Origin: Omnitrophica bacterium RIFCSPLOWO2_01_FULL_45_10b
GTDB lineage: Bacteria; Omnitrophota; Omnitrophia; Omnitrophales; Danuiimicrobiaceae
Reading direction: 5' to 3'
Assembly: GCA_001804205.1 (NCBI GenBank)
Contig: MHFM01000002.1
Location: 8,517-19,244 of the forward strand
Length of the DNA stretch: 10,728 bases
How positions within the stretch are numbered: the stretch's first letter is position 1; each line of letters opens with the position of its first letter. Of this stretch, positions 1 to 6,152 are shown piece by piece. The notes beneath the pieces were generated by a model that ran no database searches, was not told the origin of the DNA, and saw only the letters and a program-made list of their open reading frames with translations. The position numbers were made by a program, and so were the translations under genes.

Positions 1-3000
1 GCAATCGGATGCCGCACTTCGGCCCTCAGCTTCGCTGACAAGCCATCAGTCTCGACAGGCTTTACCTGGCGGACTTCGGAGCGGGAGGTTTTATTTTCCA
101 CATATTGCACCACACCGCCTACTGTCCCTCCCAGAAGCTTTGTTTGGTCACTCGAGTCAATTTGAATGGCAAATTTTTGTTCAAGCGCTACGATGAAACT
201 CGTCTCGCCAAAGAAATCTAGGCGAAGCTGTTGAATTGTTTTATCTAAAGTAATTTCATCCCGCGGAATATCATGCATCGTTTCTAGAATCTCCCTAATT
301 TCTTCCTCGGCGCGGTTGGGAAGAAGAGAAGCTCCGTCGGTATCTGTGAACACTTGAATGCGCTCCGGCGGCAAAGTATTGAAATAAGTGCCGGGAACCA
401 TTGGATCCGGTGTTGCATTTTGAGCGTTCCCTTCAACGGAGTGAATGGCTTTGATCGCTTCGGCTTTTGCCCGCCCAGGAACCGACAGGATCATCAGTTT
501 TGCTTCGGCCATGGGTGGCAAGCTAATCGTAACCGCAAGAGGAATATCTTTTGGAGATTTGAAATATGCCGAATAAGCCTCCATTTGTTGTTGAGCGTTT
601 ACGGAATCTTGAGAAGGGTCAACAATGATGACGCTTTTTGTATCCGGATCAAAGGAAGCCGGCGGATCATTAAACGCCACATGTCCATTGTATCCATATC
701 CACCAAAGACAATGTCAATCGGCCGCGCATCGAGAAGCGCGGCATATTCTGCAGCCACTTTTTCCAAATCGCTTTGTTCGCGTGAATCCGCATCGATTAA
801 ATGAATGTCTAACTTATTCTTCGGGATTCCATGAATTTGAACGATGGGTTGAATCAAATTTTTATTGAGCCAGGTGCGAAAGCTGCCTTCATGACCTATC
901 GGAAAGCCTGAAAATTCATCCATATGAAAAATTTCAATTTTCCGCCAATCAAATTCTCTTCTTGAAAGGCGCACGAGGGCTTCGATTGTCTCTACCTGTG
1001 AAGGAGCGGCGGCAAAAACGATTCTGACTGTCTGTTGTGTCTTAAGAAGCTCTTTAATCTTGGCAATTCCCCGGTGGGCGGCGGCTTCTCCCATGCTCTT
1101 ACGATCCGGAAAAATATTGACTCTGTCGCCAAATCTCTTTACCCGCACCTCAGCGCGGGAATTTCCCTTCTTTTCATCTGTACTTCCTTCCGCCAGCCGG
1201 GCGGTGGACGCTCGCGGAAACAGAATAATCAATTCATAAGGATGCATTTCCTCCTGAACCACCGTAAAACCTAACCGATCTCTGAGCGGTAATAATTTTT
1301 CTCTGCCGAGTAACCGTGAAACTTCTTGAGTGATGACGTGATGCTTCTGATGAATCAATTCAAGAAAAATTCCACCTTGAGAATCTGGACGTCCGAATGG
1401 AGCTTTCGAGCGGACGTACCAAACCAAATCGCTGCCGACGATCTGATTTTTTTCATCCTCAAATTGAACAAAAAGTACTAAATTGTTACCTGAAGACTCT
1501 CTTAACTCGACTTTGGTTACTTTTAGTGTCCTCTTGAGTTGATCTGCGGGCACCCCATGCAGCCGATCTATTGGCCTTCCGACATCCACACCTTCGAATC
1601 TAGCAGCCAAGATAACAGGCAAAACTCTCTCGAAGACTTGAGCCAAAACATCCAATCGATCTCCAAAGTTAGCTCGCACATATTTGCTCTGTCTTAGCTG
1701 ACTAATGAATCCAGAAATGTCATTTGCTTTTTCAATAGAGGCAATCTCTTTTTTCGCCGGTCTGGCGCCAGTGGGTTTGTCAGTCCGCAGCTCGGCCCTT
1801 TTCGCCGGCCGCGCGGAGGGTAGGACCCATGCGTGAATCAGACGGTTCTCAATGGCTTCTTTTTGGGATTCGAGCGCTTCTTTGGCGGTTGCTTCCAGGC
1901 TTGGAAGAATGTAGAAAACCGCCTTAGATATTTTTCCTTCGGGTTGCGCGATAGTGAGAGCAAATTGTCCTATGAAATGATCGGCCTCATCCTTCACCTG
2001 ATACCACACGATCACCTCTTTGGGTTGTTCGCCCTTGACGTCGGTGCCGGCGGGAACGGTCACAGCCTGATAATCCAAGCTCCATGAATGCCCGTCATTC
2101 CAAATCAAACGGATGTCTTTGGGGGTTTTGTTCGCAAGGACCGGGGAATCAATCGCGGGCGAGTCTTCCGGAAACTGGACTTTAAAATCAGCCATCCCCA
2201 CGGCAAGCGAAGTCCGAGAGTTACCTCTGACTAGCTTTACCAAACGGATAATGATTAACTGCTTTTTTATATTGGTGGAAACGTTGTACGTCGCGCCAGT
2301 TTGGGCAAGATCAATACCCGCACGTTCCCACATCGCAAAAGGGCCCAGAAGACCGGCAAAACTTCGACGCTTACCTCGTATCTCATTTAACGCCTTAAGC
2401 ATAGGAGTCACTACAATCTTAGCGGAGTTAGGCTTGGGAAAATCAAGCGCGATGGACTTAAATGCAGAACTTGATTCTGGACTTGGTTTTTCATGCAACT
2501 CGAACAATTGGCGAAGTGTCCGCTCCACAAATGCCCAATCACCGCTTCCCACAACTTGCTCATTCCGCAGCTCCGCGCGGGAATTTCCCTCCCCTTCATC
2601 TGAACTTCCTTCCGCCGGCCGGGCACCGGGTAGTGCTGTAAGGTGAGCGTCAGAGGATTTTTGAACTTGTTCAAAAACCTGTCGTATCTCAAAATAGCCT
2701 TTTGCCCGCTTATTTGGTACGACAAAGATCCAATTTATAGCCCATCTTTTTAAGCCAAAATCTCTTAAAGGATTTCCAAGAATTACCGGCTTGCCTTCGT
2801 AAGTTTCGGTGCCCCCTTCCCAGAGCCCTCCGGCGATCATAAATTCTTTTGTTCTATCTACCCCCATATCAAACAAGGCTTGTCTTAATATTTCAGAAAA
2901 ACCTTCCATGATTTTCTGAAGATCCTTTTCGTTTCTTAAGGTAGCTACTTTTTGGGCATAACTGTCAATCTTCTCCTTTAAGGCTTCTCTTTTTTCGGAT

Positions 3001-5864
3001 GGGATACGCTTGCCGTCTATGAAATACCTTTCGTATTCATCAAGATGGGCACGAAATTCGACTGCACTCTTACTGCCTTGCTTCAAAGCCAACCGGGCGC
3101 TGTCAGGCTTGTCAGTCCGCAACTCAGAACGGAAATTTTCCTTCTTTTCATCTGTGCTGCCTTTTGCCGGCTGCGTGGCGGCAGGAACCGTTATTGGCTG
3201 CGGGGAAAATGTCAAAACACGCACGTCTGTTTTTGCATCGCCGGCGGTTTTAGTAATAATCGCTTTATATTGTTTTGGATACTTTCTTGAAATGCTAGAG
3301 CCAAGTAGATTTAATTTTGTTTCTACCGTCGAAATGGTCGGCGTTGTGGATTCTTTTCGTAGATTTATTGTTACACCAAATCTATTTGTGGGAATGTTAT
3401 ATACAAATACCCTCAAACCTGTACGTGAAGAGTCAGAGCCAAATTGTGCCTCAACAGCCTTCTTTAGTTCATCCAGAGTCAGTTCCGCCATCCGCAGCTC
3501 CGCCCTCGCGTCAGGTCTGAAACCAATGCGCGAGGACAGAGATGCGCTTTTAATATTCGCCTCAGTTCCATTTTCAATGTAGCGCATCTCGGCGCGATTT
3601 TCATTAATAGTCAATTTTTTATTGACTTTTATTAAATTTATGATACTATACCCCGCAACGAACGAAACCGGTGCAACAGCCATGATATTTGACGATGCAA
3701 AAAGAACATTTACGGCAGGAATGTTGAGTAACCTGTTGTGCATTTCCGTAGCAGCAGCTTTTGCCAGCAACTTCTTTGCCGCATTTAACTTACCAATAAA
3801 AACCACTATGGCCGCAGCTATTTTCGCGCTTGCGGTTGGAAGTATTTTGGTATATCCTTCAGCTAAGAAAGGTGGTTGAGCCAATGGCCCTTGAAGTAAG
3901 TATAATAATGATTGTTTTGGTGATGGTCGTCTTGACGCTCCTCTATTGGGACCAGCGCCGATCGCGCCGCCACGATCATAAACCTCACTAAGACCACGCC
4001 TGCCCCGCAGAATTTCTGCGGCAACCTCACGCAAAGCACTGTAGGCTTCTTCACGATCAGCGGGCGATACCATTTTGGGGGAAATATTGAGCGGCCGTTC
4101 AAGAGTGCTTGACGCCTGTCGTGCCTGTTCGATCAGCTTTTCAAGTTCGACTGGTTTTCCCGTCATCCGTTCCATATATGGAATGTCTGAAAGGGCTTCG
4201 CCCATTTTTGGAGAAATAACGGCCGTTGAAATTCCCTTAGCTTCTAAAACAGTTTTAAGGCCTTTTTCGTGAAATCCTCCGACCACTATCACGGAAACGT
4301 TTTGGCGGGAACGTTCCATGGCGCTTGTAATTTTTCGGGCAAAGACTTCATTTCGTTTTTCAGCTAATTCGTAGAAACGCTCGGCATGAGTTTTTGCTGC
4401 GCCAAGCGCGGCAATATCAGCTTCTGAAATTTGAGGCGCCCGGTCTTTAAGTTCACGCTGAATAAAAGAAAGTGTCTGTCCAATATCAAAAGCCTGGCTG
4501 TCATTGCGGGATAGCGCGGCGTTGTCATTCTGAGCCCCTTCAGGGGCGAAGAATCTCAAAGCAAGATCCTTCGTCCCTTCGGGACTCAGGATGACACTTC
4601 TTTCGTTTTTCCCTGTCGCTGTACGCTCTTTTATCCCTTCCCATTCTTTTTGGGTGAGCTCGACGGAAATCATTTTTTCAAAGGCTTCAAATTGGCGGCT
4701 GTAGCCAACGAGCGCTTTTTCTTTATCGGATTTTGCCAGTTTCCCATACATCTGATCAGTCAACGATTCAAGTTCTTCAAACAGCTGCTTGGGATCAAAA
4801 GACGTGAACGAATCAAGCCAGTGATAATAATTGGAAAAATCTTTCAGCTCTTTAGGGTCAATTTTTCCCTCTTCAATGAGTTTTGAAAAGTAGGCATGAA
4901 TTTTTTGATAGGTTTCGATGAGATCGTCTTGCGGTTTTTGGTTTTCGCCTTCGCCGCGCAGAAATGAGAAGATGGATTCGTCAATGTCATTTTCTGTCAT
5001 TGCGAGGAGGCCGTCAGGCCGACGAAGCAATCCCTGATCCTGAGATTGCTTCGCCCCTATGGGGCTCGCAATGACGGATGTGTGAGATGGCTGCAACATT
5101 TCTCGAATTCGAACCAGGTCTTTTTGAAGGCCCTTTTTATTGATTTGGCGTTCCTTCTCAACCGATTTCGAAAGGCTGTAGAAATTTGGAAATGCCGCTG
5201 AAAGAGAAACTCTAGCCTGCTTTGCGGCCTGAGCCATTTGATTCAGGTAATCCATGAAGCCGAGGTTGCCTTCCTTATATAGGAAGTTCATCTGGTCGAA
5301 TTCGGCGAGCTTCTTAGAATAGGTCTTCTTCTTAAGGTCTAGGAGAGAATGGGTCAGCGACTCAAGTGCGGGCTTTAATGCCTCGCGTGACTTAAAGGTA
5401 TCAATGAAAGCATCCCGGTTTTCAAAGTAAAGGCCGCGGTCTTCAAGGCCGTAAAAATGCGGCAGCTTGTCGGCCGTAATATAAAAATACTCAGCGCCGG
5501 TGAAAATTCCCTCCTTCACCATTTGCCAGGAAGCTTTGGCGAGTGAATCTTTGTCCGAAAAATCGCGGAAGATCTTTCCGTCGATTTTATCGTCAGCGCC
5601 TTCTAAACCAATGAGGTCGATTCCCTGAGACTGAAAAAATTTGAGAAGTTCCGCGATATTCTTTTGAGCATCGCTTGATGTGTGGGCGTTTAAAACGAAC
5701 AGGACTGTTTTGCCGGTTGGAGTGCCGGCATTCGACTCAACGCTGGCAATGGCTTTGGGAATGAGCGTAATCCCGGGAAAGCTATAAGCGGTTGCCGTCT
5801 GCCACGTGAAAAAAACCGCGATCAAACCCGCAATTAATTTTTGAAACCCAAAATTTCGGTTCAT
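1..5864 (-). CDS. Giant exported multimodular RAELR-linked protein, 3' end outside window
   Basis: One frame stays open from the ATG at 5864 to the left edge (1954 codons, no stop). Residues 1-26 form a signal peptide: basic start MNRNFGFQK, a hydrophobic core and an ATA cleavage site before YS. RAELR-type motifs start at residues 757, 787, 912, 1096, 1356, 1570, 1928 and 1947 and bound the modules: a TIKI/EreA-like domain (27 to about 620), a doubtful hydrophobic stretch (about 620-756), unrecognised modules at 787-911, 917-1095, 1101-1355 and 1361-1569, a NagB-like module (1575-1840) and an ACP-like module (1850-1925). The modules at 1101-1355 and 1361-1569 look like soluble mixed alpha/beta domains. 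Two palindromic repeats are read through in frame. The Shine-Dalgarno is weak: AAAGGG lies about 14 bases before the ATG. ORF B lies 288 bases upstream on the same strand. The export signal is visible; a surface or periplasmic role is inferred. If the plus-strand genes at 3682-3991 are real, this may be two genes fused by a chance open frame. Confidence 0.82.
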   Translation of the reverse strand, partial: MNRNFGFQKLIAGLIAVFFTWQTATAYSFPGITLIPKAIASVESNAGTPTGKTVLFVLNAHTSSDAQKNIAELLKFFQSQGIDLIGLEGADDKIDGKIFRDFSDKDSLAKASWQMVKEGIFTGAEYFYITADKLPHFYGLEDRGLYFENRDAFIDTFKSREALKPALESLTHSLLDLKKKTYSKKLAEFDQMNFLYKEGNLGFMDYLNQMAQAAKQARVSLSAAFPNFYSLSKSVEKERQINKKGLQKDLVRIREMLQPSHTSVIASPIGAKQSQDQGLLRRPDGLLAMTENDIDESIFSFLRGEGENQKPQDDLIETYQKIHAYFSKLIEEGKIDPKELKDFSNYYHWLDSFTSFDPKQLFEELESLTDQMYGKLAKSDKEKALVGYSRQFEAFEKMISVELTQKEWEGIKERTATGKNERSVILSPEGTKDLALRFFAPEGAQNDNAALSRNDSQAFDIGQTLSFIQRELKDRAPQISEADIAALGAAKTHAERFYELAEKRNEVFARKITSAMERSRQNVSVIVVGGFHEKGLKTVLEAKGISTAVISPKMGEALSDIPYMERMTGKPVELEKLIEQARQASSTLERPLNISPKMVSPADREEAYSALREVAAEILRGRRGLSEVYDRGGAIGAGPNRGASRRPSPKQSLLYLLQGPLAQPPFLAEGYTKILPTASAKIAAAIVVFIGKLNAAKKLLAKAAATEMHNRLLNIPAVNVLFASSNIMAVAPVSFVAGYSIINLIKVNKKLTINENRAEMRYIENGTEANIKSASLSSRIGFRPDARAELRMAELTLDELKKAVEAQFGSDSSRTGLRVFVYNIPTNRFGVTINLRKESTTPTISTVETKLNLLGSSISRKYPKQYKAIITKTAGDAKTDVRVLTFSPQPITVPAATQPAKGSTDEKKENFRSELRTDKPDSARLALKQGSKSAVEFRAHLDEYERYFIDGKRIPSEKREALKEKIDSYAQKVATLRNEKDLQKIMEGFSEILRQALFDMGVDRTKEFMIAGGLWEGGTETYEGKPVILGNPLRDFGLKRWAINWIFVVPNKRAKGYFEIRQVFEQVQKSSDAHLTALPGARPAEGSSDEGEGNSRAELRNEQVVGSGDWAFVERTLRQLFELHEKPSPESSSAFKSIALDFPKPNSAKIVVTPMLKALNEIRGKRRSFAGLLGPFAMWERAGIDLAQTGATYNVSTNIKKQLIIIRLVKLVRGNSRTSLAVGMADFKVQFPEDSPAIDSPVLANKTPKDIRLIWNDGHSWSLDYQAVTVPAGTDVKGEQPKEVIVWYQVKDEADHFIGQFALTIAQPEGKISKAVFYILPSLEATAKEALESQKEAIENRLIHAWVLPSARPAKRAELRTDKPTGARPAKKEIASIEKANDISGFISQLRQSKYVRANFGDRLDVLAQVFERVLPVILAARFEGVDVGRPIDRLHGVPADQLKRTLKVTKVELRESSGNNLVLFVQFEDEKNQIVGSDLVWYVRSKAPFGRPDSQGGIFLELIHQKHHVITQEVSRLLGREKLLPLRDRLGFTVVQEEMHPYELIILFPRASTARLAEGSTDEKKGNSRAEVRVKRFGDRVNIFPDRKSMGEAAAHRGIAKIKELLKTQQTVRIVFAAAPSQVETIEALVRLSRREFDWRKIEIFHMDEFSGFPIGHEGSFRTWLNKNLIQPIVQIHGIPKNKLDIHLIDADSREQSDLEKVAAEYAALLDARPIDIVFGGYGYNGHVAFNDPPASFDPDTKSVIIVDPSQDSVNAQQQMEAYSAYFKSPKDIPLAVTISLPPMAEAKLMILSVPGRAKAEAIKAIHSVEGNAQNATPDPMVPGTYFNTLPPERIQVFTDTDGASLLPNRAEEEIREILETMHDIPRDEITLDKTIQQLRLDFFGETSFIVALEQKFAIQIDSSDQTKLLGGTVGGVVQYVENKTSRSEVRQVKPVETDGLSAKLRAEVRHPI
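90..317 (-). other. Acyl-carrier-protein-like module of ORF A lacking the phosphopantetheine serine
   Basis: Residues 1850-1925 of ORF A, following the NagB-like module. The text matches an ACP four-helix bundle along its length: AEEEIREIL, RDEITLDKTI, the helix II region LRLDFFGETSFIVALEQKF, then IQIDSSD and GTVGGVVQYVENK. In ACPs helix II starts with D-S-L, the Ser carrying 4'-phosphopantetheine. Here the aligned residues are Asp1883-Phe1884-Phe1885, so the modified serine is missing. The codon ttc is clear in the sequence. The module therefore probably cannot carry an acyl chain and may serve as a structural or docking piece. A RSEVR motif (1928) follows immediately. Confidence 0.65.
345..1142 (-). 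other. NagB-like (glucosamine-6-phosphate deaminase/isomerase family) module of ORF A
   Basis: Residues 1575-1840 of ORF A, directly after a RAELR linker. In NagB, which converts glucosamine-6-phosphate to fructose-6-phosphate and ammonia, the signature regions are an M/LDEY loop and a G-x-[DN]-G-H-x-A-F-N segment. Here they appear in order as IVFAAAPSQ (sugar-phosphate loop position), FHMDEFSGFPIGHEGSF (Asp1649-Glu1650), and FGGYGYNGHVAFNDPP with Asn1726, His1728 and Asp1733, followed by the conserved LSVPGRAKAEAI and DTDGASLL. The catalytic His is kept. The NGH and NDPP variants also occur in NagB-like relatives, so they do not prove inactivity. The length suits a complete domain. Its presence inside an exported giant protein is the oddity: this family is normally cytoplasmic. 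Confidence 0.72.
1143..1202 (-). repeat. RAELR linker cassette, copy 3 (residues 1555-1574 of ORF A)
   Basis: Reads ARLAEGSTDE, then KKGNSRAEVR, directly before the NagB-like module. It is the closest relative of copies 1 and 2 in both protein and DNA. Confidence 0.75.
1785..1814 (-). repeat. RAELR linker cassette, short form (residues 1351-1360 of ORF A)
   Basis: Reads ARPAKRAELR followed by TDKPTGARPAKK. It lacks the acidic GSTDEKK middle of the full cassette but shares the TDKP tail seen after copy 1, so the cassette looks built from smaller exchangeable parts. Confidence 0.6.
2565..2624 (-). repeat. RAELR linker cassette, copy 2 (residues 1081-1100 of ORF A)
   Basis: Reads ARPAEGSSDE, then GEGNSRAELR. 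It separates two unrecognised modules. It shares the ARPAEGS start with copy 3 and the GGAATTTCCCT plus-strand core. Confidence 0.75.
3117..3170 (-). repeat. RAELR linker cassette, copy 1 (residues 899-916 of ORF A)
   Basis: Encodes PAKGSTDEKKENFRSELR, followed by TDKPDSARLA. It is a charged, flexible inter-module linker. The DNA is recognisably similar to the copies at 2565 and 1143 (TTTTCATCTG core on the plus strand), so the cassette repeats at the nucleotide level as well as in the protein. Confidence 0.75.
3609..3627. promoter_or_regulatory. Perfect 7-bp inverted repeat overlapping the -35 box, possible operator
   Basis: AGTCAAT, five T, then ATTGACT is a perfect dyad. Its right arm contains the whole -35 hexamer of the plus-strand promoter. 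A dimeric regulator could bind here and block RNA polymerase. The symmetry also creates a TTGACT on the minus strand, but I see no matching -10 for it. Only one copy is present, so this is a suggestion. Confidence 0.3.
3622..3649 (+). promoter_or_regulatory. Sigma-70-like promoter with extended -10 for the small membrane-gene pair
   Basis: TTGACT (3622-3627) matches the -35 consensus at five of six positions. A 16-base spacer follows, then TACTAT (3644-3649) as -10, directly preceded by TGA, which gives the TGn extended -10. A start near 3656 would leave a leader of about 26 bases to the ATG at 3682. The surrounding DNA is AT-rich. Confidence 0.6.
3682..3879 (+). CDS. Small two-helix membrane protein (65 aa), antisense to ORF A
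   Basis: The translation starts MIFDDAKRTFTAGMLSN, runs through a first hydrophobic helix (about residues 14-36), a short loop NLPIKTT, a second helix (about 43-58), and ends in the basic tail PSAKKGG. This is the layout of a small inner-membrane protein with two transmembrane helices; an acidic/basic start before helix 1 is common in such short proteins of unknown function. GGTG (3670-3673) lies 8 bases before the ATG, and a promoter-like sequence ends about 33 bases upstream. The frame is open further 5' to a TTG at 3622, but that TTG is the first part of the -35 box, so the ATG is preferred. The 35-aa gene follows after four bases. I cannot name the family. Confidence 0.62.
   Translation: MIFDDAKRTFTAGMLSNLLCISVAAAFASNFFAAFNLPIKTTMAAAIFALAVGSILVYPSAKKGG
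3884..3991 (+). CDS. Small single-helix membrane protein (35 aa), antisense to ORF A
   Basis: The protein begins MALEVSII, has one strongly hydrophobic helix rich in Ile, Val, Met and Leu (residues 5-21), then YWDQRRSRRHDHKPH, a basic histidine-rich tail before TAA. This fits a one-pass membrane protein with a cytoplasmic basic tail by the positive-inside rule. AAAGGTGG (3868-3875) is a good Shine-Dalgarno 8 bases before the ATG. The gene starts four bases after the stop of the two-helix protein, so the two are probably co-translated and may form a complex. The ORF A frame opposite reads a Pro/Arg/Gln-rich, unprotein-like stretch, which supports the plus strand here. Function unknown. Confidence 0.6.
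   Translation: MALEVSIIMIVLVMVVLTLLYWDQRRSRRHDHKPH
4005..4021. other. Hairpin CCGCAG-AATTT-CTGCGG after the small gene pair
   Basis: A perfect 6-bp stem with a 5-base loop lies 14 bases after the stop of the 35-aa gene, where a terminator would be expected. No T-run follows on either strand, so it is not a standard intrinsic terminator. In the ORF A frame it encodes AAEILR, a RAELR-like string, and the symmetry may come from that. Confidence 0.25.
4524..4595. repeat. 72-bp palindromic repeat read in frame inside ORF A
   Basis: GTCATTCTGAG at the left and CTCAGGATGAC at the right form outer arms with one mismatch. Each arm contains its own small hairpin (CCCCTTCAGGGG and TCCCTTCGGGA) and a CGAAGAATCT / AGATCCTTCG pair, so nearly the whole element folds. 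Its length is a multiple of three, and ORF A reads through it as residues 424-447 (begins SVILSPEGTKD, ends APEGAQND). The intergenic element at 5891-6108 has the same ends. The pattern resembles Rickettsia palindromic elements, which insert in frame in coding sequence. Confidence 0.85.
4996..5075. repeat. 80-bp palindromic repeat of a second family, in frame inside ORF A
   Basis: GTCATTGCGAG at the left and CTCGCAATGAC at the right are perfect outer arms. CGAAGCAATC and GATTGCTTCG form inner arms, and each side has a further small hairpin. ORF A reads through it as about residues 264-290 (begins VIASPIGAKQS, ends DGLLAMT). The sequence family differs from the repeat at 4524 (GCGAG against TCTGAG), but the architecture is the same. 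GTCAT also occurs just outside the left end (4987-4991), which may be a trace of insertion. Confidence 0.85.
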
Positions 5865-5890
5865 TCGTATTATGTTTTCCCTTTCAAATG

Positions 5891-6108
5891 GTCATTCTGA
5901 GCCCTTCAATGTCATGCTGAGCGAAGCGAAGCATCTCAGGGTAAACTCCGCGCCCGCCCAGCATCCGCCAGACAACGCGGCGGATCAGACACGCACTTTG
6001 GCTGAGAACGGCGGGTCCCTGCCTCGCCGGCAGGCAGGCGCCGGTCTGAGTGGTGGAAAGAATCTAAAATCTTAGATCCTTCGGAGCCTACGGTCTCCTC
6101 AGGATGAC
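5891..6108. repeat. Composite palindromic repeat filling the gap between ORF B and ORF A
   Basis: The outer arms are GTCATTCTGAG (5891-5901) and CTCAGGATGAC (6098-6108), as in the 72-bp repeat. Nested inside are a second left end, GTCATGCTGAG (5911-5921), with GCGAAGCGAAGCATCTCAG; a stem ATCCGC / GCGGAT (5963-5985); a GC-rich stem CCTGCC-TCGCC-GGCAGG (6018-6034); and AGATCCTTCGG (6074-6084) leading to the right end. It reads as one element opened by insertion of others. This is the only gap near 300 bases in the window, and apart from the hairpin at 6111 I see no gene in it. Confidence 0.75.
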
Positions 6109-6110
6109 AA

Positions 6111-6136
6111 GTAGCGCAGCTTTAAACCTGCGCTAC
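6111..6136 (-). terminator. Hairpin just after the ORF B stop, possible terminator
   Basis: GTAGCGCAG (6111-6119) and CTGCGCTAC (6128-6136) form a perfect 9-bp stem with an 8-base loop, 17 bases past the stop codon of ORF B. No U-run follows on the minus strand, so it may stop transcription weakly, act with Rho, or protect the 3' end of the message. Confidence 0.45.
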
Positions 6137-6152
6137 GTAAAAGTTCAACTGC

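Larger units (their letters stand above)
4005..5786 (-). other. TIKI/TraB/EreA-like domain of ORF A
   Basis: Residues 27 to about 620 of ORF A. A first strand leads to VLNAHTSSDAQ (His61), followed by a helix and then IDLIGLEGA (Glu88). Next come FTGAEYFYI (Glu125) and FYGLEDRGLY (Glu141-Asp142). After a long helical middle part, VIVVGGFHEKG (His532) resembles the late G-x-x-H strand of TraB/TIKI-type proteins. The order His-strand, E-G strand, G-E-D motif, late G-G-x-H is what I would expect of a TIKI/ChaN/EreA-like fold, and I recall a similar uncharacterised family in deep-branching bacteria. No substrate can be assigned. Both in-frame palindromic repeats sit in the helical middle part (residues 264-290 and 424-447), away from the motif-bearing ends, so they probably extend loops or helices. 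Confidence 0.42.

Noticed and set aside
1725..1733. Reading the NGH and NDP changes in the NagB-like motif as proof of inactivation (numbers are residues of ORF A)
   Set aside because: NagB-like relatives with ENGH and NDPP are known, so these changes can be subfamily traits.
2113..2646. 177-codon open frame on the plus strand
   Set aside because: Opposite ORF A modules and the linker cassette at 2565. The product is Ser/Arg-rich with no domain pattern and no ribosome-binding site of note.
3010..3582. 190-codon open frame on the plus strand
   Set aside because: It lies opposite well-formed ORF A modules, includes the complement of two RAELR linkers, and its product is Ser/Phe-rich without a plausible start signal. 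It is a shadow frame.
4005..4021. Intrinsic terminator for the small gene pair
   Set aside because: The stem is good but no T-run follows on either strand, so I list it only as a hairpin.
4524..5075. Palindromic repeats as insertion-sequence remnants or a CRISPR array
   Set aside because: Single copies of each family here, no regular spacers, no transposase, and hairpin structure throughout instead of terminal inverted repeats around a unique core.
5872..6075. 67-codon plus-strand frame in the gap
   Set aside because: Entirely repeat-derived (reads SEAKHLR and RRQAGAG, typical of translated palindromic repeats).
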